Source: Eudorina sp. 2006-703-Eu-15 (taxonomy: Eukaryota > Chlorophyta > Chlorophyceae > Chlamydomonadales > Volvocaceae). From it: a stretch of 64,000 nt of DNA. The notes beneath the pieces were generated by a model. It made no database searches, was not told where the DNA came from, and saw only the letters and a list, made by a program, of their open reading frames with translations. The stretch's first letter is position 1. The number at the start of each line of letters is the position of its first letter. This document shows positions 1-13,072 of the stretch, piece by piece. The translations under genes and the position numbers were made by a program. The DNA is taken from the NCBI GenBank assembly GCA_003117195.1, contig BDSI01000124.1:130010-194009 (forward strand), given 5' to 3'.

Positions 1-3000
1 CGAACGAGCGAGCAACAGCTGCTGCTCCAGTTGGCGATAACGAAGCCGCAAGCGCAGCGGCTAACGTGGCAGTCACGGAGTTGCAGGCTACCGTTTCGTC
101 TCTGCGTGAACAAATGGGCGCATTGGAGAGCCGCCTGCAGGGCGCTGCGACACGTGGAGACGTCGAGGCGCTGTCGACAGTCCAGGGTGGCCTAGCAGCG
201 GTGCGCGCTGACGTTATCGCTGTGCAGGAGAAGGTTTCGGTGCTGCAGCGGACCAACCAGGCGTGGCGGAAGAGGCTGCCGCATCGCGAGCCCAGCTGGA
301 AGCGCTTTCTGCAGCGGTGCAGGCGCTCTCCGCTAGCCAGGGCGATGGCGAGCCACAATCCCCGCCGATCGCAGCGGCAGTGGTTGCAAGGGTGAGCCGC
401 ATCAAAAGCGGCTCTCCAGAGGCGGCAGTGCTCGCATCACAAGTGTCTGCAGCAGCAAAGGCCGACCTGGAAGAGCAATTCGGGCAGCTGCGGCATCGGA
501 TTGGAATGGCAACGGCAGTGGCAGAGGCGGCCGAGGAAGCCGCTCGGCGCAGTGCAGAGGCAGCGGCGGTGGCTGCCGCGACCTTGGAAAAGATCAGTCA
601 GGCGGACAGCGAACGTGGTTCGTCCTTGAAGGAGACTGTCGTTGCCATGGTGGCAGGCGTGGAGCAGGAACAGACGATTTTCAAGCAACAGGTGCGCTGT
701 CGTAGAAGATAACATATCTGACGAATGGACATAACAAGCAAGCTTGGTGACGACGTATCCTGTCATACCCAGAGAAATTTTATGAACCCGAACCGGCAGA
801 CCGCCTGCATTAAGCGTGAAGCAGGCCTGCGACAGATCCTGCGTGGGGATCTGAGCTGGGGGTGTAGAGGGGTTGTGAGGTTGTGACGTCCTAGCAAGGG
901 TGTTACAAGCTCCGAAGTACCTGCTTCTGGAACGCTAGTTGCCTGATAAACTGTGAAGGCTACGACCTGCGTAAACTTCTGCGAGTCCTAAAGGCATGAC
1001 GAGGATTGGCATGCGGAGCGCCTGACGCACGTTTTCCGACCTCTTGCTGCCCGTAGCTTGCGGAGCTCGCTGCCCAGGTGTGCAACGATCAGGCGGCAAT
1101 CTCATCAGGGTTGCAGCAGGTGCAGGACCAAGTTGCCGCTGCCGCCGCTGCGGCCACCGAGGCGGTTGCTTGTGCGCAGGCCGTGCAGCGACAGCAGCAA
1201 CAGGAGAATGGAGGTCAGCAGGAGCAGCAGTCTGTGGCGCTTCGGGCTGTGCAAGCGGAACTGCGCGAGCAGGTAGCCAGCGTCATGGAGAGGCTGAAGC
1301 ACCGCGTCGAAGAGGGCATGCAGCAGGTGAGGATGGTCGGAGCTTGGGTGGGATGCAGACGCATCGTGGCCGGTCACGGTACTACTTCGTGTCTGAAGAG
1401 GGCAGCGAAATGCTCACATGATCCTGTCTCATCTGCCAGAACGTCATCAAGAATGCAGCATCAATATGCTCAATCGCAAACATTAATTGATCCGCACACA
1501 TGGCGTTGTCTCTTACCTAAGCACACATAGCATTGTGTTGCTCACGTTAAGGTACACCTGCAACTGTGCCTATGTTCGTGCTCAAGCTGTGACGTCCACA
1601 ACACCGACACATCTTGTTTCCCTTTTCAGATGGCCACAGAAGTAGGTGTCCTAAGTGACCGGTAAGCGGCGCCGCCACTAGTGCACAACTGGAGGCGGCG
1701 CTAGAGCGGCTGCGTGCATCGGCGGCCGATTCTTCGGAGCGCGCCGAGCTGGCGGCGGCATCACTCGAGGAGCTTCGCGCGAACTGATCTTGCTGACCGG
1801 GCAGCAGGACGTTGTTCAGTCGCGGCTCCTCGGGCTGGAGTCTATTGTCGGAGTTGACGTGCGCAGCAGTCCCTTGGGGCAAGCAACCGAATCAGTAACA
1901 ATACCGCCAACGATTGAGGAGGACGAGAGTGAGGGGCAGGATAGCGATCAGGACGCCGCGGAAGATCGCGCGCGCGCGGCCTCAGGCCCTCTATCGGCGC
2001 CCTCTCTGTTCTGCCCACGGTTGGTTCGCTCACCAGCGGCGGTCGGGGTTGTTGGACCTGGTGGCAGAGCTGCAGTCCCGAGTCGGGGGACTGGATGGCG
2101 CACTGGAAGCAGCCGCAGCTGATATGGACCAGGTGCGTGTGTGTTGACTAGTTAATCCTAAGATCTGCGAAGGGCATCAAACGCACACAGCAACGCCAGT
2201 TTCCCCTACACTCGCGCAACGCCCTGATTGCGTGTACGTATCCCATTTCGTTTACAGCTTCGCGACCTCTACCAAAGCAACGTGGAGAGGACGCAAGACA
2301 CCATCCAGCAGGTAAGCGCATGACGGTGTATTGAGGCGTTCGTGTCATTTGTGACAGCTCTGCACTTTGCTGAAAGGGCCTTGTTAGTGGGAAGCTTTCC
2401 AATTTTCGATGTGTCACCTGGCGTGATACCGCCGGTCGGTGAACACTGGCTCTCTGCTGTTGTATTGTTTCTGCAGGCTACTGCGCAGCTCGTCTCAGAC
2501 CTGCAAGGGCTATCCGCGATCGTTGACGAGTGTGCGGCCAAACAATGCAGCAAGCATCTTGGCCATGGAGACCGCCAACGGCGGCTATTGAGCGGAAAGT
2601 TGCGGACCAGGTTAACGTCACTAGCGAACTGGCGGCACGGGCGGAGGAGCTGCAGGTGTGGTCTTGAATCACATGATGTTACGTGCGTACGCAACTGGCG
2701 GAAGGGCTCGGGGATCATCAATGTTTTACGGCGTGTGCATACGCGATCACACATTGATGACACATGCCGTACGTTTCCCACCGGGCGTGCACTTGTTTGC
2801 GTTTTCCGCTGTTCCGGGCATGCTGTGGTGTTGCGTCTGCCCTGACTATCGTTGTCTGTGGCCATGTTTCCCAACAGTTGCGCCTGGAAAGTGAGGTTCT
2901 GGTCCGCATGAAGGAGACTTCAGCAGCTGTTTCGTCTCTGTCGGTAAGTTGCACGGAGGATTCGCACAGGCCTTGAGCGCCTGCGGACTTAACTGGACGG

Positions 3001-6000
3001 CCTAATGGGCTTGGGTGTTTTCCATGTTGCAAGGCACGGATGTCCATGTTTGCTTTGTGAGCGGATCTCTAAGCGTCGAAGATCATGACCCGCCTTTGTC
3101 TTTTGCAGTCGCGCATCGCACGGGACTATGTCAACGCGAGCAGTTGGGCGCGATCTTCCAAGCTCGTGCTGACATGAAACGTGCGGTGACGAGCTCGCTA
3201 CGGTCTTCAGCACGGGTCGCCTTCTGCGGACGGTAAGTTTGGGCTTCAAATATCTTGATGTTGTGTTGGGCTAGTTGTTTTGCAGGCCTACACCTGCTGT
3301 GAGTCGTCGTTGGAGGTCATGCGAGGTCAGTTGCTATTGTCTTAGTACCCTTTACTCGATGGTTGCGTTGTCGTAGGCTTCCAACGAGGAGGCGGATGGC
3401 GGCTTCACTGAGCCGGAGGGTGGCGCCAGAGAACCGCCAGTGGCACGCTCTCGCCCCGACTGGTCGCAGCACTTGAGGATCTGGCGGGCAAGCAAGCCGA
3501 ACTGGAGCACCAGGTGCAGCTGGCGCTGTACCGTACGAGAGCGCCGTGCGCCAGGAACAGTTGGCAGGCATCCAGCAGGCCATGATGACCTGGAGCTTCA
3601 GTTCGCCGGCTAGGGACAGTCGGTGCCAGTCGGCCCTGCAGATAGCTCAACAAGCATCAGATGCTGTATTCACGTCAGCAGACGCGTCAGCGAACTTGCC
3701 CACACAGCTGTCGGTCCTGCGCGAGCGTATCGATTCATTGGAGGCGGGCCTTGCAGCGGTGAAAGCACCCGCGACGACCACCTCGGAGTCCAATGTGCCG
3801 CCGGCCGTCCTAGGGGACGAAGCGGCGCTTTCCTCGGCACCGTCTGGCAAAGCCCTTCGTATCTCACTGACTCAGGACGACACTGCCGATGCGAATTCAC
3901 CCATTCGCCTGCGGCTGCTGCATGCTGAGCAACCCATGGATGCCTCTTGCGCTGTGGGTGAAGTGGACGCGGCGGCTCGTGAGCAGCCGCTCTGTTCTAT
4001 GCCGGACGCGGTGCCCAAACCGTTTCGATGGGCGTCCAGCGAGACGTACTCAAACACGCACTGCTGGTGAAGACGACGAGGAGGGGACATTGCGTCGCCA
4101 GCTGCAGGAGTTGGCGCAGCAGTGTGAAGCGCTGCGCTCGCAAATGGCTGCGGATTGTGTGGAACGTGAGCGCTCGCAGAGGCGCTGACGGATCTTCAGG
4201 ATCGGCTGGACATGCAGGTCAACGCCACAGCCTCGACGGCGGCATGGTGCCACGATGGCTACGGATCAGCCTCAGCAGCAGGTGCGTTTCCAGGTGCGAG
4301 TGGGTATGCCTGAGTCACAAGACCTGGCCGCGCTGGCCACAACAGTCGCTACCTTGGCCTCGCGCGTGGAAGCTGCCGAGGAGTCGCTGGCATCGGCTTT
4401 TGTCGTCCGCACGCACGCAGCCCAACGCGCGCGATAGCTGCGGCAGCGGCGGCAGCAGCTCAAGGCGCGACAGTCGGGGCATCTGACAGCCAGCACGGAG
4501 GCTCGCCCGGCCGTCAGACCGACATGCGGAGCCTGAAGGGGGCACGTCCTCAGATGAGGACATTCGGCGGCGCTGGGCGTCATGGTGCCGGTGATGCCGC
4601 GTCAGGTGGAGCAACAGATTGCCGGGCTGCAGGCCGCGCAACAGAAGCTTGAGGCATCGATCGCCACACTAGTGGGTCGGATAGACGGGCTCGAAGCCGT
4701 GGACGCTTTGGAGGAGGTGCGTGCAGTGGCGTCGGAGGCTGTGCTGGACGCCATTCCAGGGATGGTCGCAGAGCGGGTTGCCGTGGTGCGCGAAGAAATG
4801 TCAGCGTTGCTCAGCCGTCAGGCTGAGGAGCTGCTGGCGCTTGCCAGCCAAGCGACCCGTGATACAGCTGAAGCGGTGCAGGTCGCGCAGGAGGCTGCAG
4901 CGGAGGCGGCTGCAGCACGGGATGCTGTCACAGAGACCCTCGCCATGCAGGCGGCAGCCACAGACGACCGGAATTCGTCCTTGCGCGCAGTTATGGAAGC
5001 GGCTGAGAATGCTGCTGCAGAGGCAGCCGCGCATGCGGCAGCGGCTCGGGAGGCTGCAACTGCGGCGGCGGCCGCACGGGAGGGTGTCTTGGAGGCACAG
5101 GCAGCGGCGCAGGCGGCAGCCGACGAGGCGGAGAAAGCCGCCGACGCAGCTTCGGCAACAGCCTCAGCGCGCGAAGCCGCCCTTGATGTTGCCATGTCTG
5201 TGGCCAGGGAAGTGGCAGAGGAGGCGGCTCGCGAGGCCGCAGCAAAGAGTATGGCGGGGACCGGGGAGGGGCAAGCGCCGCGTGACGAGGAGCTGGTTGG
5301 CAGCGTTGTTCTGCTGACATCGGAAATGAAGGGCATCCGTGGCGCAGTGCACTCGCTGACGGAGCGGATGAATGACGTGGACACGCTCCGCGACCAGGTA
5401 AGGTGTTTCCACAGCCCTGGGCGCCTGCGGAGTCCTGTCCCGCTGTCTTGGCACGGCAATATAGTTTGCGGGCAGTTATGTTAGTTGACGGGGCGCGTGA
5501 GCCAGGAGTTATGAAATTCCGAGCTCTATAACGATGATTCGGCTGCCTCGGAGAACCTTAGTCACTTGCTGGTGCTCCCATGTGTTTTTGTGGACCTGCA
5601 GCTCGAGACGCTTGCAGCGCAAGTGCGGGACTCCATGACCTCACCATCTGCAGAGCCGGCAGAGATTAGTGCTAACACAGGTTCGCAAGGTCCGCCGTCG
5701 ACGCCCACTGCTGTGGCCGTGGCAAGCATCTTTACGCCCGCAGCGACAGCATTGGTGATACCGCCCGCACATACACCCCGGGCTGGAGCGGCTGGTGCCG
5801 TGTCTCCGTCACCACCCGGCGCTCGCACGGGCACGACGCCGCAGCCGCCGGCAGTTGGCAGCCAGCAAGCGGCCTTCCTCGCTCGCCTCGTGGCTGTTGT
5901 TAAGCGTCAGAGCAGCCGCCTTCATGCGCAGTACAGCGATGCTGAGGAGACCGGAGCGGCGTTGGCGCAGGTGAGAGTCAGGGGTGGCTATTACGCGTGT

Positions 6001-8541
6001 AAAGTGCGTGCACACAAGAAGCTTTGTTAGCGGACGCCCTTACGAGGTGGTTATTTTCGTGATGTATGCTTGAGGTACATTTTGGACAGGGAGTCAACCG
6101 TGCCCATCTCATGCCTGTCTCCATTTCAATAAATGCCATCAGGTCGATTCCACCCTTGAGGAGGCTGAGGCTCGTCTGGCGGACGTACGTGATGCCAACT
6201 CGCCCGCGTTCGCTGAGACACTGGTCACTGTATTGGAGCAGGTTGCGGCGTTGCGCTACATTGGCAGCCAGACCCATCCTGCCGTGCAGCAGATGGTACT
6301 CGAGCACGAGAACCGCTTGGGCAAGGTAAGGCATGGCGGCAAGTATCTATCGGCGCACGACAAGGCTGGCCATTGTCGGTGGCCATGCAGTGGGCATGGG
6401 GCGTACTATTGTCGACCATATGCGTGTAGAAGCTCTCCCTTAATCAGCAACGTGTCATCCCGCTCCAATTTGATACTGGGCGTGTCCTGCAGATTTCGGA
6501 GGAGCTGAAGGCCTTGGGAGGGGGATCTCCCATGCGTGCTGGTCCCCGGCCCACCGCGGGCTCCCCAGCCGCTGCGGTTCTGGACTCTGCGATTGCGGAG
6601 GAGGTCAGCAGCCTGTCCAAGCAGGTGGCGCGGATGGAGGCGGAGCTCACACGTGTGGCCGGCCAGCAGACCGCACTGGACCGGGCGGTCAAGGACGTGC
6701 TCGCAGTCGCTGGCAGCGTTCGTATGGGCTCTGCAGCCGGCTCGTCCGTCACCGATCTCACCAACAGCCGCCGGGTCACCTCTCAAGAAGGTTTCGCTGG
6801 TGAGGAAGCGCCGATCGGCGCGACCACGGTGGACGAGGAGATTCCCTTAGCCACAGGTCTGGCTGGAGAGGAAGCGGCTGTTGGGCTTGCAGCTGCGTTT
6901 GAGGCCGCTGGACTCACAGCGCAGGTTCGGCTGTTAGAGGACACCTTGGCGGTGCAGTTGAGCGCGTTACGGCAGGAGCTGATGGCGGAGATCCGGGCGC
7001 GCGCCGGTAGCGGTGGCGGTGCCGCGACGGTGGCCACTGCCATGACAGCGGCGGAGCTTAGCGCGCTGGAGAAGACGGTGTCTCAGCAGCACTCTGCGCT
7101 GACACTGGTCCGCAATCGGGTTCTGGTGGTGCAGGAGTACGTGGACAGCACTCAGGTGCGAGGGGTCGAGGGACGGCCTCGTTCGGCTGAATTCTAGGGA
7201 TCGTCAGTTTTCACGCCAGTTTTGTTATGTCCTGTAGTGAAAAATTTCTTGCACAACTAGCTGACGGCCTCATCACATGCCAACACTGAAGTCCATCTCC
7301 GGAACCGCCCGTGATGAAATTCTCCACGACTATGCAGGGTATGATCAAGGACATGCACGTGGCCGTGGGCACACTGCATAGGCGTGTCGACACGCTGGAA
7401 GCCCAGCTCGGACCCGGCAGCCGTAGCGCACGGGTTAGCGGCTCTGGGACCAGCGCTGCAGCGTCCGGCAGTATCCGCGAGTTGCAGGTGTGCATCGGCA
7501 GCAATCCTTTTTCGATCATCTGATCGCCACCCCAGACGGCGGTTACGGCGCCCGTGCCACCTCGCTCATAGACGTCATAGTGCTTCAGCTGGTCTACTTT
7601 GCTGTGCCTTCATATGGAAACGTACAGGACAGCGTTCCGCGTTGAGCTGCTGTTGCAATTGCGACCTACTGCACTTTGACGTTACTCATCCTGGCACGCA
7701 GCCTCATCTGCCCCTCTCGGACCTGGCTCGGTTCCGCACTTGCGAACGCCTCAGGCCGACTTGTCCAAGTTCGAGCGGCGGCTACTGGCAGTTGAGTCCT
7801 CCACACTGGATGCGGCGCACGCGCTGGCGGACCTCAAGGGCCTGGCGCCGCGCATGTCTGAAACGGAGACACGCGTCTTGGACGTCTGCTCCAAGGTGGC
7901 CGTGGCATTTGGTGGCAGTGCCAGCAGCACAGCCCCCATCATCCCGGCCGTGGCCGGTAGCGCGACGCTGCCGGCGCTTTCTGCCGCTGTGCGGTCATTA
8001 GAGAAGCGCCTCGGCGGGCGGGAAGAGGCAGCATGCAACGCACTGGACGCGCTGGCCAGTGCTTTGTCAGCCGCGGCAGGATTCAGGCCGAGTCTACCGC
8101 GAACCCGTTCAAGGGTACGTCCCGTGCGTGAACTGGTTTTGACTGGTATGCCACATCCGGTATGCCGCATCCGGTGTTCAATTCCCGATCATACAGTTTG
8201 TTTCGCCGTTACAAATCGTGAAGGCTTAGCGGTTTGCATGGCCTACAACCCCCCTTTCTTATTGGAACATGCCACACCCATCCAATCGTTCGTTCCGACA
8301 CATGCAAATACCAACCTCGCTTGCCTTGCCCACAGCGATCAGCGCCGCCGTCAACAACCCCGTGATGGTGGCCATGGAGAAGAAGCTGGAGACAGTTCGC
8401 GCCGAGATTCTGGTGGCTGCCACTTGCATGCAAGATGACATGCGCCGCGACCTGCAGCAGTCGCAGCTGGATAACAGGATCGCTGCATCTGCAGACGTCA
8501 GCGTCAGCGGAGGCAGCACTGCAGCCGGTAGCCGGCCGTGA
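1..8541 (+). CDS. Long Ala-rich coiled-coil protein, 3' part, frame-disrupted
   Basis: I do not recognise the family. The start lies left of the window. The translation is almost entirely Ala/Glu/Gln/Leu/Arg coiled coil (for example EEAAASRAQLEAL and ELREQVASVMERL), typical of structural, centrosomal or flagella-associated proteins; that role is inference. Clean exons with matching phases are about 4582-5397, 5602-5970, 6143-6325, 6493-7155 and 7755-8114. A further exon ends at 7487, and the last ends at the stop at 8541 (start near 8334). Between 1 and about 4600 the coiled-coil reading jumps frame several times inside what look like single exons (near 262, 1787, 2040, 3535, 4060, 4177). This suggests single-base errors in the assembly, or a decaying gene. 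The phases into the 7292-7487 exon and into the last exon also do not fit. No catalytic domain is visible. Confidence 0.6.
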
Positions 8542-9939
8542 GGCCAACGCCGGGCAGCTTATGCGTCGATGGCAATGACTGATGTGTTTATGACCGAGAG
8601 ATGCCTGCTGAGACGTGTTTCATGCAACAGGCTGTGTGCCTGGTTTGGTGATCTTGTATTGCACTATTAATGTCAAGTGCGGTGTTGATACAAGACGCTG
8701 GTATCTGCTGTTTTGTTCGGCTGGGCTGCGCGCGTGCCTGGCGTAATTCGTGATTGTTTCATGCAGTGTGGCGATGCTGATCGTGATCCCAAAACTGTGT
8801 CTCGACGCCTGATCAGTGCGCGGGTGCGTTTGTTGGTACATGCGCCACATGTGTGTATGCCACGCGCACACGCGATGCTGTCCTTCTTTTTACTTTATTG
8901 AGTTGAACATTCAGACAGACGCGTCATCCAAGCGAAGGCGTGCAGAGGAGTTTTTGTCATCTGATCTCCAAATGAAAATTCAAGCGCGACACTTGCTGGC
9001 GGTTGTGGTCCCTCACGTCCCTCATGACTTTCCGCTGCATTGCGGTGCGGGGATTTCTCCTGGTAGACACCGATGAGTCCTTGTTGGGTTACGCTGTCAC
9101 GTGTTGTGTTAGCAGTGTGCGCGCGTGACGACACCACCCGGCTGTTAGCATGTCGCAACAGGTCAGGATGCTTGCCGCACGAATCATGGGTTCCGGACAC
9201 CATGCTGTACTGGACATGCTATGGTCCCAAAGTTAGTTAAGAGTTGGCTGCATGCAGAGGACCTTCGTTGTTCCGCTGTTACTTCCTAGGAAAATAGTAA
9301 CGCGGCAGCAAAAACAGCATAACGGTTGATAGAGTCCAGACTGAACTGTCATCGCCCGTGCGAAGGGCCTCGAACTCAGCCATACGTCCTAACAGGCATC
9401 GCGGAAGTCCATCCTATGCACGAGGCACGTCGGCAGGGTACACGCAACCGCTGGACCCGGCTGCTTCCCCGGCCCGGTACATTCTCTCCACGCCTTGACC
9501 AGCCCACCTAGCAGCGTTAATTACTCGGCTTCTATTTGCATCGACAGCCACACCTGCGGGTGAGACAAGCTGCACCTGAGCACCGCCAGACGTGCAACAC
9601 CGCACCATCACGCTGTGTGGAACACCCTGCGGAACGGATCGAGCCGCTCGTGGCCCCACCTGGGCTGGCCGCACTCTGTGTCCCCGACCCTGCAACCCGC
9701 AGCTCTGACTCACCGCGGGCCGGCGGCGAGGGCAAAGCGGGCGCGACACCCTTCCACCGCCCAGATTCCTACGCCGCTGGCATTAACCATACACGGCTAA
9801 CTGCCCAACAAGCAGGCAACCCAACCATCGAAACAGGCATTCACAAAGTCTCCAGGCAGACTTCCTCTTTGTGACGCGAAGGCTGCTCATGAGGTCTGCG
9901 TCGTCGCTGGCAGGATCCAAGGAGGGACAGGCCGCCTCC
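8542..9939. other. Spacer between convergent genes
   Basis: This is the presumed 3' UTR of the coiled-coil gene followed by the 3' side of the uL22 gene on the other strand. I see no conserved protein, RNA gene or strong repeat. I found no UGUAA signal for the plus-strand gene near its stop codon. Confidence 0.5.
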
Positions 9940-12900
9940 TTACACCTCCACGCGGTACGCGAAGCGAGGCCGGGCTGCGCGCGGCACTGCGGCCGGTGAG
10001 CCGTTGGCGAGCCAGGGCGCGACGGGGCGTGCGCCGCCGGACATGACAGTCATGAGCGGCGTCACCTGGCGCATCTGCAGGACGGAGGGCCGGTGCCGGG
10101 ACTCCCGCAGCACCACCTGGGGATGGGGGATATCGCGGCCGGCGGAACACACAGGCAGCGGATTGCCCGTCGCCCGTGACCAGGCGTAACGGCAAATGGG
10201 CGGCGTCCCTGGAGGAGTACATTGCCACAAAGGAGACGGACTGTCAATCTCAGCCCCCAAACCCATTCGCCTCTGCTACCCCCGCAAGCCCACTGCCCAC
10301 CGACCACAAGAGGCAATAATCGCGAATCGCTGCCCCAATCTCTGTTCCCAGCCCACGAACCCAAGGACCGACCCGCATATGACTCGTCCTCGTGAACATC
10401 CGCCCGCTCCGCCCGCGGCCCATTCGCTGCATCGCCTTCTCCACGCGGGCCCGTGTCGCGTAGATGATGCCTGGCATGCCGATTCCGACAAGTCGAGGCA
10501 CATGCATCAGCCAACCAAACGATATCAGGCCGTTAGCAGCCCCGGGCTGGCAGTCAGGAGACGCTGTCACGTCAGAGCTAAGCGGGAGCACACATCGTTA
10601 GGTCGGCCTCCCGCCTCTGGCTCCTCATAACTGCGCTCGTGGCAGACGCAGCCCGTCGCGGGCTTCGGCATCGAACGCACAACCATGGCCCGTCCCGGGC
10701 ATGAATGAGGGGTGAGCCGCCGCCGGCCAGGTCCGGACCCCACCACGCGCACATACAGCCCAGAAGCCCGGGGCCATAACAGTGGCCTTGCCATGGTGCG
10801 GCGGCGCGGTGCAGGTTACGGTGGGGCAGAGCAGTGCAGGTTACGGTGGGGCAGAGCAGTGCAGGTTACGGTGGGGCAGAGCAGTGCAGGTTACGGTGGG
10901 GCAGAGCTGTGCAGGTTACGGTGGGGCAGAGCAGAGCTGGGCAGGTCGGTTGATGGCGAGGATGAGCTTGAGTAGTAAAGCGCTCATAGCACCCGTATCT
11001 GGCGAGGGCATGCGTGCGAGCTTTGTGTTTGCAGCCCTTGCCCTTGCAGCCGTTGCCGCCGCCGCCGCACACTGCTGCACAACTCACAACGTTGGACCCG
11101 CAATCGTTGGACCCGCACGCGACGCGCCCGCAACCATCAGCTTCCAGCCGCAAACGCTTCTCCCCCCGACCAGGCCTCCTCCCACCCCGGCGATGCTCCC
11201 CACTCACCCACGACCAGCCGCTCCCCGTCCAGCCCGACAGCCTGCGTAGCGTCCTGATAGGCCGCCTCCAGAGCCTGCCCGCAGCCGGCGTACGGAGCAT
11301 GGGGTCAGACCCAGCGGGATACTCCAAGGGGGGACGTATGTGTTTAGCAAGTATCAGTACACCACCCCTAGACCCCTACCTCCGATATGCGGCCCCCAGC
11401 CTGAGTTGCAGCCTCGGCCCAAGGTCTGCACAAGAGCCCGCATCATGCCCAGCCCTGACGAGCCCCCATGCCGCCATGCGTCACCTCCTCCCAGGTCCCG
11501 GGCCCCGGCCCCCATGCGCACCTCCAAGACGTATCGTGCCGCCTTGTGGGGCACCATCTTGCACTGAGCCACGGCGTCTTGGTACGACAGCCCGCGGACC
11601 TGTACGGCGCATGGAGGGCGGGATGCTCTGCCCGTCACGCGCGCCCAGAACGACTGAACCCCGCCATCTCCAGCGCCCGATGCGCATGAGTCCACAGCGC
11701 ACCCTGTTGCGTCCCGGTGCATGGCCCGCCGTCCCTTCTGAGTCCCTGCTCCGCTCCGCCCCACCTCTTTCCCGGGTCCTGATCCAATACCTTCAGGCAA
11801 TCACTCCAGCCGCTGCATCGCGCACCAGCTACATTTCCCCTCCCGGCCAGTCGTACCCCGCTCCCGTCATCCCCGGCCCGCTGCCCCGGCCAATACCTTC
11901 CTCAATCCCCCGGGAGGGTCCAAACCGAGCCCCAGCCACCCGGCTGCCCTCCCAAGCACCCATCCGCCCAGCCCACGTGCCCCAATGCGGTCCCCGTCAC
12001 CCAGCCACCCACACCACCCACCCAGCCAGCCACCCAAACCACCCACCCACACCACCACCCACCCAGCCACCCAGCCAGCCACCCAGCCCACCACCCAGCC
12101 AGCCAGCCACCCACCAGGCGTATGATGCGGTTCATCTTCTTGACGCTCTGCGTGATGTTGGTCATGTGCGCCGTACCCACGTCACGGTACCGCGCACGTG
12201 TCAGTTCGTGCTTCCGCTCTTCGCGCTCATCCGCCTCGTCGTACCTGACACGCGCACACGCACGACGTACGGCAGGCAGCACGATCGAGCTCAGGACACA
12301 AGAGTCTGCGTTCCTGGACGCTGTGATGATGGTACACAGGCTAGAGGCAGGTGTGCAAATGGGGCATTACACCACCCAGACGTGAGGAATCCCGAGAGCG
12401 CGTGTGGCAGTTAGCACTGAGCACAGACTCAGCCGCCAACGCATCGCCCCGCGCTGGCTGGCCCGTGCAGCTTCTCCCACCTTCTTTGAAGCCCCCTTCC
12501 CACGAATTGGGCGCAGGCGGACCTTGTGTTTGCTTCCCTGACAGAATACCGACGACTCACGGTGAGGCCGTCTCGGGAGCAGAGGAATGCGGATATGGAA
12601 GCTAGATATCTGACTAGAGATCAGACCCGCACTGCAGCATGGCGCGGACCCAAAGCTGCGCGGTGCTGAGGGCGTGGACCCGACCCCGACCCCGAGTCTC
12701 TCCCTGCACCCACCACATCCAAGTCCGCTTCTGCAGCCGCCTCCCCTTGGTGGGCCTGCCCTCCCGACCCGACTGAGCCGACGACGTCTCTCCGCCTGAG
12801 GCAGCCGCCAGTGCCGCCTGCAGCGGGTTCTGAACCGGCGCGGCAGTTGGGGCCCCCGCTGCGTCGCCTGCTGCTGATGGGTCCGCCTTCGGACCCGCAT

Positions 12901-13072
12901 CGCCACTGCCTCCAGAGCCCCCGTCCCCAGCTGCTGCGGCCGCAGGGGCTGGGGACCCGGTGTGGAGGGGTCGCAGTCCGAAGGGCGGCGTCAGCAGCGG
13001 CGGCCGCTGCAACGCGCCCAGGTGGAGCAGCGGCGGCAGCGCCGCGGCTGAGCTGGAGCCGGATGACGAGGC
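9940..13072 (-). CDS. Organellar ribosomal protein uL22 (probably mitochondrial)
   Basis: This is a large-subunit ribosomal protein lining the exit tunnel of an organellar ribosome. Exons with matching phases, in transcript order, are 13072-12714, 12244-12115, 11599-11522, 11274-11208, 10470-10373 and 10116-9940, giving 302 residues plus an unlocated first exon. The uL22 signature is clear: RGLSYQDAVAQCKMVPHKAA, then YVLEALEAAYQDA, LDGERLVV, the basic loop GRGRSGRMFTRTSH, and MRVVLRES. The first exon found has an Ala/Gly/Ser-rich stretch with HLGALQRPPLL, consistent with a targeting region. It is preceded in frame by a stop codon, so the true start is further upstream and unresolved. A C-terminal extension of about 50 residues follows the conserved core. 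Choosing mitochondrion over chloroplast is inference. The stop codon lies inside a TGTAA pentamer. Confidence 0.85.
10807..10936. repeat. 25-bp minisatellite in uL22 intron
   Basis: About five copies of a 25-bp unit containing GGTTACGGTGGGGCAGAG lie in the 737-nt intron between the fifth and sixth uL22 exons (10471-11207). Copies differ by a base or two at the right end. The repeat leaves a frame open on both strands, but nothing there resembles a protein. Confidence 0.9.
11990..12114. repeat. CCAGCCACC-type repeat abutting a uL22 5' splice site
   Basis: On the plus strand this is a degenerate tandem of CCAGC and CACC blocks. On the transcribed strand it reads as repeated GGCTGGGTGGGTGG, starting exactly at the donor after the exon ending at 12115. 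The donor GTGGGT is therefore repeated many times inside its own intron. Confidence 0.85.
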
